From assembly GCA_007134525.1 (NCBI GenBank), contig SLKR01000089.1:1-43023 (forward strand): a DNA stretch of 43,023 nt. Direction: 5' to 3'. A program made the translations under genes and the position numbers. Positions 28,486 through 36,591 of the stretch are shown in pieces. The notes beneath the pieces are model-generated. The model ran no database searches. It saw nothing but the letters and a program-made list of their open reading frames with translations, and was not told the origin of the DNA. Positions within the stretch are counted from its first letter, which is position 1. Each line of letters opens with the position of its first letter. The DNA comes from Bacteroidales bacterium. GTDB lineage: Bacteria > Bacteroidota > Bacteroidia > Bacteroidales > UBA7960.

Positions 28486-29103
28486 ATGCAGGTAAAACTT
28501 CATGCCGTCGGAAAGAAGTTTCACCACAGGTGGATATTCAGGGACATCAACCTTGTTTTCAGGTCAGGTGGCAAATACGTTATAACCGGCAGGAACGGCA
28601 GCGGAAAATCAACCCTGGCAAGGCTTCTGTCGGCATCATTAAGACCCAGTGCAGGCAAGATAATCTGGGAAGAATCCGGAGCGGTCATCGACCCGGACAA
28701 GGTTTTTAGGCACATTTCTTTTGACGCCCACTATATTGAACCCACTAAAGAGCTAACCCTCAGGGAACTAATAAACTTTCACCATAAGTTCAGGGAGTTC
28801 CCCAAAGGTATAACCACAGAAGAACTCTCGCGTATTTCCGGCCTTAATGCGCACCTTGACAAATACCTGCGTCATTTTTCGTCAGGTATGCAACAGAGGG
28901 CAGGCCTTGCACTGTCAATGATCTCAAAAAGCAGCCTGGTTCTGCTTGACGAACCTTGCACCAGCCTGGATGAGTTGTCCAGACAGTGGTACAGAAACAT
29001 GCTGGGACAATACTGCAGTGAAAAAACCGTAGTGGTAGTTTCAAACAGCAACACGGAAGAGTACACCCGGGATTTCACCGTACTTGACCTTGAAGGAATG
29101 TAG
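28486..29103 (+). CDS. ABC transporter ATP-binding protein (possible CcmA-like)
   Basis: GRNGSGKSTLARLL Walker A, FSSGMQQRAGLALSMISKSSLVLLDEPCTSLD signature/Walker B. Confidence 0.88.
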   Translation: MQVKLHAVGKKFHHRWIFRDINLVFRSGGKYVITGRNGSGKSTLARLLSASLRPSAGKIIWEESGAVIDPDKVFRHISFDAHYIEPTKELTLRELINFHHKFREFPKGITTEELSRISGLNAHLDKYLRHFSSGMQQRAGLALSMISKSSLVLLDEPCTSLDELSRQWYRNMLGQYCSEKTVVVVSNSNTEEYTRDFTVLDLEGM

Positions 29104-29129
29104 TTTCATATTACCTGGCATATAAGGCA

Positions 29130-29157
29130 TTGGGATCCGGTTTTTTTATTACTTTTG
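29130..29157 (+). promoter_or_regulatory. Putative efp promoter: TTG-N17-TACTTTTG
   Basis: TTG at 29130-29132 and TACTTTTG at 29150-29157 upstream of the ATG at 29194. Confidence 0.5.
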
Positions 29158-29193
29158 TGCCACAAAATTTTAAAACAACTGACCTGTATATTT

Positions 29194-29757
29194 ATGGCAA
29201 CAACTGCTGATTTTCGAAACGGACTCTGCCTGGAACTGAACAATGAGCTTTACAGCATTGTGGATTTCCAGCACGTCAAGCCAGGCAAGGGCGGGGCTTT
29301 CGTCAGGACAAAGCTGAAAAACTTAAAATCCGGAAAGGTATTGCCTCATACCTTCAATGCCGGGCACAAGGTGACCGTGGCAAGGGTTGAAAGAAGACCC
29401 TACCAATTTCTTTACAAGGATGATATCGGATTTCATTTCATGCATACCGCTACCTTCGAGCAGATGAGTGTGGAAGAACACCTTATAGAATCACCTGAAC
29501 TGATAAAGGAAGGGCAGGAAGTTGAGATAGTTTACCACGTGGATTCTGAAACCCCCCTAAGCGTTGAGCTTCCCCCATTCGTAGAGTTGGAAGTAACCTA
29601 CACCGAGCCAGGCGTTAAGGGTGACACCGCCACCAATACCTTAAAGGCTGCAACTCTGGAAACAGGAGCTGTGGTAAATGTTCCGCTATTTATTGGCACT
29701 GGTGAAAAGATCAAGATAGACACCCGCGACAAATCATACGCCGAAAGAGTTAAATAA
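29194..29757 (+). CDS. efp: Elongation factor P
   Basis: [56 protein letters not shown]. Confidence 0.96.
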   Translation: MATTADFRNGLCLELNNELYSIVDFQHVKPGKGGAFVRTKLKNLKSGKVLPHTFNAGHKVTVARVERRPYQFLYKDDIGFHFMHTATFEQMSVEEHLIESPELIKEGQEVEIVYHVDSETPLSVELPPFVELEVTYTEPGVKGDTATNTLKAATLETGAVVNVPLFIGTGEKIKIDTRDKSYAERVK

Positions 29758-29766
29758 TACTTGTGC

Positions 29767-30696
29767 ATGCAGCTTTCACCTTCAAAAACACTCAGGGAAA
29801 TTGCCAGCTATATAGATGCTGAGTTCAGTGGTGATCCTGAAACAACAGTAAGTGGGATCAATGAGATACACAGGGTAGAAGCAGGAGATATTACCTTTGT
29901 AGACCACCCCAAGTACTACAGAAAGGCTCTTTCATCAAAGGCCACGACAGTAATAATCAATAAACGGATAGCCTCCCGGAACGGGAAGGCCCTCATCTAC
30001 TCTGAGGATCCTTTCCGCGATTTCGTTGCCCTTGTAAAGAAGTTCAGGCCTTTTAAAGAGGCAGCAGGAATGATAAGCCAGGATGCTGAGATTGGCGAAA
30101 ACACCCACCTGCAACCCGGCGTATTTGTTGGGAATAATGTAAAGATAGGAAAGAACTGCATTATACACCCAAATGTTGCCATATATGACAACTCTGTTAT
30201 CGGGAACAATGTAATAATCCATTCCGGAGCCATAATAGGAGCCGATGCATTCTACTTCAAGAAAAGACCAGGCAGCCACGATAAGCTGGAATCGTGCGGA
30301 AACGTACTGATAGGGGATAATGTAGAGATAGGTGCAAATACCACCATCGACAAAGGTGTTTCCGGCACAACCACTATCGGGAAAGGCACCAAGCTCGACA
30401 ACCTGATACAGATAGGCCATGATACCATCATAGGGGAGAATTGCCTGTTTGCCGCCCAGGTGGGAGTTGCCGGTTGTGTAAATATAGGTGATGAGGTTAT
30501 TCTGTGGGGCCAGGTGGGTGTACAAAAGGACCTTACAATAGGAAGCGGAGCCGTTGTTCTTGGGCAGTCAGGAGTTGCCGGATCGCTTGAAGGAAACAAA
30601 ACTTATTTTGGATCACCTGCAGTAGATGCGCTGGAAAAGATGAAGGAAATTGCACTGACAAAGAAACTTCCGGAAATTATAGAAAAAATAAAATAG
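29767..30696 (+). CDS. Second LpxD-like UDP-3-O-acylglucosamine N-acyltransferase paralogue
   Basis: Hexapeptide repeats; SGINEIHRVEAGDITFVDHPKYY..., GADAFYFKKRPG...GNVLIGDNVEIGANTTIDKGV...LIQIGHD; ATG at 29767. Confidence 0.85.
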   Translation: MQLSPSKTLREIASYIDAEFSGDPETTVSGINEIHRVEAGDITFVDHPKYYRKALSSKATTVIINKRIASRNGKALIYSEDPFRDFVALVKKFRPFKEAAGMISQDAEIGENTHLQPGVFVGNNVKIGKNCIIHPNVAIYDNSVIGNNVIIHSGAIIGADAFYFKKRPGSHDKLESCGNVLIGDNVEIGANTTIDKGVSGTTTIGKGTKLDNLIQIGHDTIIGENCLFAAQVGVAGCVNIGDEVILWGQVGVQKDLTIGSGAVVLGQSGVAGSLEGNKTYFGSPAVDALEKMKEIALTKKLPEIIEKIK

Positions 30697-30702
30697 TCAG
30701 GG

Positions 30703-31098
30703 TTAGTCGGAATCCCCGACCTGTATCTCACCGGGCTTGTATCTTGAAGGACATTTCAGCAGCATACTGGATGCAACGAATATATCACCCTCATATTTTC
30801 CTATCAGAACTACCTCGTCAGATAGCTCAAAATCCACAGGCTTTGGCCCGAAGTAAAGCACCTCCTCTATCTCTCCGAAACCGTCAACCATACTGAAACT
30901 AAGGGTCAGTGTATTGTCTTTCACCTCCTCTTTGACCGGTTTGCCTTCAACAAGGCTGCCGATAATATGAAAATCCCTTCCCGGTTGTTCACGAGCCTCG
31001 GCAAAACCCGAATAGGTGTCGGCATTGTAGACAGTTCCTATAATTGCACCAATGGCAATTACCATAAATATAAGTAAAATTATTTGACTCTTTTTCAT
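30703..31098 (-). CDS. ccmE: Cytochrome c maturation protein CcmE (haem chaperone), CxxxY type
   Basis: N-terminal TM anchor, OB-fold-like core (DFHIIGSLVEGKPV...VVLIGKYEGDIFVASSMLLKCPSRYKP). Confidence 0.82.
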   Translation of the reverse strand: MKKSQIILLIFMVIAIGAIIGTVYNADTYSGFAEAREQPGRDFHIIGSLVEGKPVKEEVKDNTLTLSFSMVDGFGEIEEVLYFGPKPVDFELSDEVVLIGKYEGDIFVASSMLLKCPSRYKPGEIQVGDSD

Positions 31099-31241
31099 TC
31101 CCTCTTTGCTCCTTTTTCTTCAATCTCCCTGAGCTTGCTTTCCAGGCGGGAGATCTTCTTTTCAATAAAGAAAAGAAAAACCGCAAGCCCAAGTAGTATT
31201 ATCACCAGAAGCAAGGCAACGACAAGTATCTTTGATTCCAT
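31095..31241 (-). CDS. CcmD-like small membrane protein (48 aa; absent from supplied ORF track)
   Basis: Read from reverse complement: MESKILVVALLLVIILLGLAVFLFFIEKKISRLESKLREIEEKGAKRE*; lies between ccmC and ccmE; stop overlaps the ccmE ATG. Confidence 0.7.
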   Translation of the reverse strand: MESKILVVALLLVIILLGLAVFLFFIEKKISRLESKLREIEEKGAKRE

Positions 31242-31247
31242 AATATA

Positions 31248-31940
31248 TTATTCATAATTGTTTTCAATATGTTCAGCGATTTTTCCCTCAAGGTGACCGG
31301 CACGTGACAACAACCTGAATATCCAGTATGCCAGTATCATCCAGCCCACCATGGCCGGGAAAAAGACAATGCGCATCTCCGGGGCCAGATCACCGGTTGC
31401 CAGAGCCGGATTTCCGTCAAGTCCGGGGTGTATTGATGACGACGCCGCACGGGGAAGTATCATTATAAACAAAAAGTACAGCACAAAGGCAAATACATTG
31501 TAAACGGCTGCAAGTCTTGCCCTTTTATCTCTCTCCTCTACCGACAGCCTAAGCACTATATATGCAAGATAGGCCAGCAATCCTACTACAGCTCCATTTA
31601 ATTTTGGATCATTAACCCAGAAGCTGCCCCATGTAAACCGGGCCCACAACATACCGGTAATCAAACCCAGTATACCAAAAACAATTCCCGTCCTCACCGC
31701 TGCAAGTGCCCTTATATCTTCAGCTGCATTGTTTGTCGCCAGGTACCTGATACTAAAGACCACTCCAAGAAACATGATAAATATCATTGCAAACCACATG
31801 CCTACATGAAAATATATATTGCGGATGCTTTGCCTTAGTACAGGCAGGTCAGGGACTTCAAACAACAGACCGGCGGTTATTACATAAACCAGGATGGCAA
31901 CCCCAAGTAGCTTCCACCAGCTCTTGCCAGGATTAAACAT
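31248..31940 (-). CDS. ccmC: Haem exporter/handling protein CcmC
   Basis: YFHVGMWFAMIF, tryptophan-rich GMLWARFTWGSFWVNDPKLNGAVVGLLAYLAYI (WWD-like domain), SSSIHPGL. Confidence 0.9.
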   Translation of the reverse strand: MFNPGKSWWKLLGVAILVYVITAGLLFEVPDLPVLRQSIRNIYFHVGMWFAMIFIMFLGVVFSIRYLATNNAAEDIRALAAVRTGIVFGILGLITGMLWARFTWGSFWVNDPKLNGAVVGLLAYLAYIVLRLSVEERDKRARLAAVYNVFAFVLYFLFIMILPRAASSSIHPGLDGNPALATGDLAPEMRIVFFPAMVGWMILAYWIFRLLSRAGHLEGKIAEHIENNYE

Positions 31941-31976
31941 ATACAGCTTGGTTTAACACATTCATATAATTGTATA

Positions 31977-32651
31977 TTACTCCCTCCAAATATAAGGAAA
32001 TAAAAGCACTGACAGTATTACAGAGACAATCACCAGCATCACTGTGATCAGCATATCACCCGATACCAGCACAAAGCTTGTACCGGAAACGCACATGGCC
32101 GACACCCTTGTAAGAAGCAGTAAAAGAGGAAGCACAAGAGGAAACCCCAGTATGGCCATAAGGGTAAAATTACCTCCGGCTCTTGATGCTATGGCAGATA
32201 CCAGAGTAAATACTGATGCAAAACCCGTCATTCCAATAATCATATTCAGAAAAAACAGCCACGGAGACCCTATGGGCATACCCATAAATACCATAAAGAC
32301 TCCGAAACCAAAAACCCCCAGTACAAGCATCAGCAAAGCATTGTATATAATCTTTGCGCCTATCATCTCTGTTGGGCTTACCAATGTATAGTAATACAGA
32401 TGTCTTGCATCACTTTCCTGAATAAAGCTTTTTAAAACGGCATTGATCGAGGTGAAAATCATAATGAGCCAGAAAAGGGCATTCCACTCCCGTGGCCCAA
32501 TAAGCCCCTCAAATGCCAGAAAAGCCGTGAACATGGTAGCCGCCAGGTAAAGCAGTATACCGGCAATCGCAGACTTCTGCCTCCACTCAACCCTGAGCTC
32601 CTTTATAATCAAAGCCGTTACAGCTGTAAACACCATATTTATAACTGACAA
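31977..32651 (-). CDS. ccmB: Haem exporter permease CcmB
   Basis: ALIIKELRVEWRQKSAIAGILLYLAATMFTAF, 6-TM pattern, FPLVLPLLLLLTR; adjacent to ccmC. Confidence 0.85.
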   Translation of the reverse strand: MSVINMVFTAVTALIIKELRVEWRQKSAIAGILLYLAATMFTAFLAFEGLIGPREWNALFWLIMIFTSINAVLKSFIQESDARHLYYYTLVSPTEMIGAKIIYNALLMLVLGVFGFGVFMVFMGMPIGSPWLFFLNMIIGMTGFASVFTLVSAIASRAGGNFTLMAILGFPLVLPLLLLLTRVSAMCVSGTSFVLVSGDMLITVMLVIVSVILSVLLFPYIWRE

Positions 32652-32696
32652 AAATTACCGGGTAAAATTACAAATTATCACATTGATACGTATGTG

Positions 32697-32704
32697 TATC
32701 TTTG
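32697..32704 (+). promoter_or_regulatory. -7 element TATCTTTG upstream of the GH127 gene
   Basis: TATCTTTGCAC about 185 nt upstream of the ATG at 32890, in an AT-rich intergenic region; -33 element unclear. Confidence 0.4.
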
Positions 32705-32889
32705 CACAGCGTTAAACATATATGGCAATTATTTAAATAAAAAACTTTCAGATATTCAAAAAAAATGTTAGACTTGTATTCTGTAATTTAAGTGTAGCAT
32801 TGACACTAAAAAATTTTACTTTAATTATACAAAATTTAAATAACGGCAACATTTTCTTAAATTAATCAAATACAAAACCAAACCTCATT

Positions 32890-34797
32890 ATGAAACAGAC
32901 AGCATTGTTAATCAGCTTTTTGGTGATTGCCGGCATTACCGCCTGCTCTCCTGAGCAGCCAAAGGAAAAGGTACAGCCTGTAATACCGATCCAGGCAGAA
33001 GCCTTTGAACTTGACCAGGTGACCCTTACCGGTGGGCCATTACTGGAAGCACAGCAAACCAACGAAAAGGCACTTTTGGATTTTGAGCCGGACAGGTTTC
33101 TTGCCTGGTTCCGCAAGGAGGCCGGGCTTGAACCCAAAGGAGAAGTATACGGTGGATGGGAGAGTGATGGCTATATCCTTTCAGGCCACAGCCTCGGCCA
33201 TTATATCTCTGCCCTTGCAAAACATTATCAGGCAACCGGAAATGAAGAGATCAAAAGAAGGCTTGACTACATTGTAGATGAACTTGCATTGGTTCAGGAG
33301 CAGCATAACGACGGCTATATTGGGGCAATCCCCGACGGGCGTGAACTCTGGGATGAAATATCAAGAGGAGAACTCCGGCCAAGGGGTTTCCAGCTCAATG
33401 ACGCCAATGTACCATGGTATAACTTCGACAAAATGTACAACGGCCTGAAGGATGCATATCTGCTTGCAGACAGCGAAAAAGCACTTGACGTTCTTGTTAA
33501 GTTCACCGACTGGGCCTATGATATCACAAGCGAACTTACAGACGAAGAATGGCAAACCATGCTTAGCGTTGAGTTTGGAGGGATGAACCATGCCCTGGCA
33601 GACATTTATGCGATAACTGACGATCCAAGGCATCTGGAACTGGCCGAGAAATTCTATCACAATGCCGTGCTGGATCCATTGGCAGATCGCAGGGACGAAC
33701 TTGCCGGACTGCATGCAAATACACAGATACCCAAGGTACGCGGGGTAGCAAGGATTCATGAACTAACCGACAATCCCGACTATCATACAATAGCAACTTA
33801 CTTCTGGGATCAGGTAGTAGATGCGCATACTTATGTAAACGGAGGTAACAGCCATCAGGAGTATTTCGGAGAACCATACCAGTTATCTGACCGCCTTACC
33901 CATTCTACAGAAACATGCAATACACATAATATGCTTTGGCTGACCAGCATGCTTTTCTCCTGGGAGCCGGACGGCAGGTATATGGACTATTTTGAAAGGG
34001 CACTCTTTAACCACATACTGGCAAGCCATCATCCCGAAACTGGTATGTACAAGTACAAAGGATATCTTGACATGCCGGCACGCAAGGGTTTCAGCAGCCT
34101 GACCAACTCATTCTGGTGCTGTGTTGGTTCGGGCATGGAGATGCATACCGACTATGGCAAGGATATATATTACAGCTTCGGGGATCAACTCTATGTTAAC
34201 ATGTTCGCTCCTTCAGAGCTAGACTGGCTCGAACAGGGAGTCATAGTTACACAGAATTCTGGGTTTCCCTATGAAGGTACATCAAGCCTGAGCTTCTCGA
34301 TTCAGAGGCCAAAAGAACTCGCTGTACTGATTCGTGAACCACAATGGTGGGGCAGTAATATGCAGATAACTGTCAACGGCGAGGCACAGCAACTTGGCAG
34401 CCCTGTTGAAGGTTATCACGAGATCCGCCGCATATTTGCAGATGGTGATGTTATTGAGATAAGCATATCAATGGAGCCACGCATTGAAACAATGCCTGAC
34501 AACGATAACCGTATCGCATTCTTCTACGGGCCTGTTCTTTTGAATGCTATACTTGATGAAGACCCCCCGGGGAATGTATTGCGTAACAGCCCTGAGGTGC
34601 CCCAGCTGAGTGGAACAAAGGAAGAGCTGATCGCCTCACTTGAACCTGTGCCGGGAGAAAACCTTCACTTTATTGCCCGCGGGGCAGGAAGAATAAGGAA
34701 TGAGAACACAGGCAGGTGGGAAACCACTGATATTTACCTGAAACCTCACTTTGAGACTGTTCCGGAACTCTACACGGTATATATGGACATTCAATAA
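32890..34797 (+). CDS. Glycoside hydrolase family 127 (DUF1680, beta-L-arabinofuranosidase-like) lipoprotein
   Basis: Lipobox ITAC; GGWESDGYILSGHSLGHYISALA; STETCNTHNM and FWCCVGSGME contain the GH127 Glu/Cys zinc-site pattern. Confidence 0.92.
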   Translation: MKQTALLISFLVIAGITACSPEQPKEKVQPVIPIQAEAFELDQVTLTGGPLLEAQQTNEKALLDFEPDRFLAWFRKEAGLEPKGEVYGGWESDGYILSGHSLGHYISALAKHYQATGNEEIKRRLDYIVDELALVQEQHNDGYIGAIPDGRELWDEISRGELRPRGFQLNDANVPWYNFDKMYNGLKDAYLLADSEKALDVLVKFTDWAYDITSELTDEEWQTMLSVEFGGMNHALADIYAITDDPRHLELAEKFYHNAVLDPLADRRDELAGLHANTQIPKVRGVARIHELTDNPDYHTIATYFWDQVVDAHTYVNGGNSHQEYFGEPYQLSDRLTHSTETCNTHNMLWLTSMLFSWEPDGRYMDYFERALFNHILASHHPETGMYKYKGYLDMPARKGFSSLTNSFWCCVGSGMEMHTDYGKDIYYSFGDQLYVNMFAPSELDWLEQGVIVTQNSGFPYEGTSSLSFSIQRPKELAVLIREPQWWGSNMQITVNGEAQQLGSPVEGYHEIRRIFADGDVIEISISMEPRIETMPDNDNRIAFFYGPVLLNAILDEDPPGNVLRNSPEVPQLSGTKEELIASLEPVPGENLHFIARGAGRIRNENTGRWETTDIYLKPHFETVPELYTVYMDIQ

Positions 34798-34823
34798 AGC
34801 TCACCATCAGAGCTTAAATATCG

Positions 34824-34869
34824 AAAACCGGCGGGAGAGCATTTATGAAGCTTTTCCGGCGGTTTTTTT
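34824..34869 (+). terminator. Intrinsic terminator after GH127
   Basis: AAAACCG(g)CGGGAGAGC-loop-GCTTTTCCG(g)CGGTTTTTTT hairpin with one G.G mismatch. Confidence 0.75.
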
Positions 34870-34966
34870 ATGTAAAACTCCGTTGAATTATTTATTTTTT
34901 CTATTTAATTTCTGAAATTTTATTTATTTTTCCGGATATTTTATGTAAACAAACCCCGGTAATACC

Positions 34967-36313
34967 ATGAGAATATTTACCTTATCATTACTTTCAGCAA
35001 TACTTATCTCTTCAGCCCTGCATGCACAGGTATGGCACCCCCTGGGTTCAGCCGGATTTTCAGAAGGAGAGGCATCCAGCCATAAGATCCTGGTCATTGA
35101 CGAAGTGCCTCATGTGGCCTACCGGGATGCTGCCCACGGAAACAGGGCAACTGTAATGCGTTACAACAATCAGGAATGGGAAGTCGTAGGAGAAAAAGGA
35201 TTCACGCAGGAAGCAGTGGGTCAACTTGGATTTGCACATCACAACGGAGAGCTTTTTTTGTCATTCGGTGATGCTGCCCACGAAAACAGGGCCTCTGTGA
35301 TGAGATATCATGATGGGGGCTGGTCTTATCTGGGGCAACCCGGTTTCTCATCAGGAACGGCCGGGATTGTTCAACTAGTGATTGAAGGCGGAACATTCTG
35401 GGTGGCAATACGCGACGGTGCCAACGGTAATATGGTTACCGTTCTGAAACTGAACGGTGAGCTGTGGGAAGTGGTAGGAACACCAGGCTTTTCAACCGGC
35501 GGTTCAACCGAGGTAATCCACCTTGCTGTTGATGATGGAATACCATATGTAGCCTACCGTGATTTCAGCGCCGGTATGAAAGCAAGTGTAATGAAGTTCG
35601 ACGGGTCATCATGGCAACTGCTTGGTGAACCCGGAGTAACAGGCGCAACCTACGATACTTATAACGGTCTGGCAGTTCATGATGGCGTGGTATACCTGGG
35701 GGGATGGCATGGTGCAGAGGCAAAGGCAGCGGTTTACACCTATTCGGGTTCCGGCTGGGAAACTTTGGGCAGCCCGGGAATGTCAGCCGGCCAGGCTACC
35801 TGGATCAGCCTGGCCATTACAGATAAGGGGAATCCCTACATTGCTTATGCTGATTGGGGTGACTCCCGCAAGGCATACATAATGCGCTATGATGGTTCTG
35901 ACTGGGTCATGGTGGGCGAAGCTGCATCACAGGCGGAGGCACAATTTGTAAGCCTGGCATTGTCTGCAGACGGTTCCCCTTTTGTGGCCTATCGTGATCA
36001 TGCCAGATTAAGGCGCACAACCGTTATGACCTTCGGGGAAGTAACGGGACTGGATTCTCATCCTGTTTTAAGTTCTGTAAATGTCTATCCCAACCCCACC
36101 AGAGACCGTTTCACACTGACCTGGCCAGGAGATGACCAGCGGGAGGCGACAATAGAGGTTGTCAGCACTTTCGGGCAGGTGGTTTTTAAGGATAAACTGT
36201 TACCAGGTGGAGAAGCGACAATCGACCTGCAGGGACACCCCAGGGGATCGTATTTCGTGAGGCTGTATTATGATGACAATGTAATTACGAAAAAATTATT
36301 ATTACTTAAATAA
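34967..36313 (+). CDS. Secreted repeat (beta-propeller-like) protein with T9SS type A C-terminal sorting domain
   Basis: Signal peptide; seven approx. 47-aa repeats starting W-x-x-[LV]-G; C-terminal VNVYPNPTRDRFTLTW...GSYFVRLYYDDNVITKKLLLLK. Confidence 0.88.
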   Translation: MRIFTLSLLSAILISSALHAQVWHPLGSAGFSEGEASSHKILVIDEVPHVAYRDAAHGNRATVMRYNNQEWEVVGEKGFTQEAVGQLGFAHHNGELFLSFGDAAHENRASVMRYHDGGWSYLGQPGFSSGTAGIVQLVIEGGTFWVAIRDGANGNMVTVLKLNGELWEVVGTPGFSTGGSTEVIHLAVDDGIPYVAYRDFSAGMKASVMKFDGSSWQLLGEPGVTGATYDTYNGLAVHDGVVYLGGWHGAEAKAAVYTYSGSGWETLGSPGMSAGQATWISLAITDKGNPYIAYADWGDSRKAYIMRYDGSDWVMVGEAASQAEAQFVSLALSADGSPFVAYRDHARLRRTTVMTFGEVTGLDSHPVLSSVNVYPNPTRDRFTLTWPGDDQREATIEVVSTFGQVVFKDKLLPGGEATIDLQGHPRGSYFVRLYYDDNVITKKLLLLK

Positions 36314-36402
36314 CTCTAATAACAGGTGATGAACCACTCATATTAAGTGGTGTACGGGCATGTTGTGGAACAAGGGTCACACAATTGTAACCTATAATGA
36401 TG

Positions 36403-36433
36403 AAAAAGCCCCTCCATTCGGAGAGGCTTTTTT
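36403..36433. terminator. Bidirectional intrinsic terminator between the T9SS protein gene and tRNA-His
   Basis: AAAAGCCcCTCC-ATTC-GGAGaGGCTTTTTT hairpin with A/T-rich flanks on both sides. Confidence 0.8.
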
Positions 36434-36434
36434 G

Positions 36435-36509
36435 GGTGACTAATGGGATTCGAACCCACGACCCCCAGAACCACAATCTGGTGCTCTAACCTGCTGAGCT
36501 ATAGTCACC
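36435..36509 (-). tRNA. tRNA-His, anticodon GTG
   Basis: Reverse complement G-GTGACTA...GCTC AGCAGGTTA GAGC...CCAGA-TTGTGGT-TCTGG...GTGGG-TTCGAAT-CCCAT...TAGTCAC-C; encoded G-1:C73. Confidence 0.95.
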
Positions 36510-36522
36510 GTTTAATGAGCTG

Positions 36523-36541
36523 CAAATATACATTATTTTTG
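36523..36541. promoter_or_regulatory. Back-to-back -7 elements: TATATTTG (minus, tRNA-His) and TATTTTTG (plus, flippase operon)
   Basis: caaatata at 36523-36530 and tattttt g at 36534-36541, separated by 3 nt. Confidence 0.5.
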
Positions 36542-36591
36542 CGAAATTTGAGGCACATCTTTTACCAGTTTTTTTTAATCTTAACACCCGG

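Noticed and set aside
29935-30525. 196-aa minus-strand ORF antisense to the second lpxD
   Set aside because: Mirrors the hexapeptide-repeat coding sequence; similar antisense ORFs occur opposite lpxD and lpxA. Low-complexity tyrosine-rich product, no start context.
36314-36402. Small inverted repeats (ACCACT-N7-AGTGGT; GGTCACACAATTGTAACC) next to tRNA-His, considered as attachment-site remnants
   Set aside because: No integrase, no duplicated tRNA 3' end and no mobile-gene content nearby.
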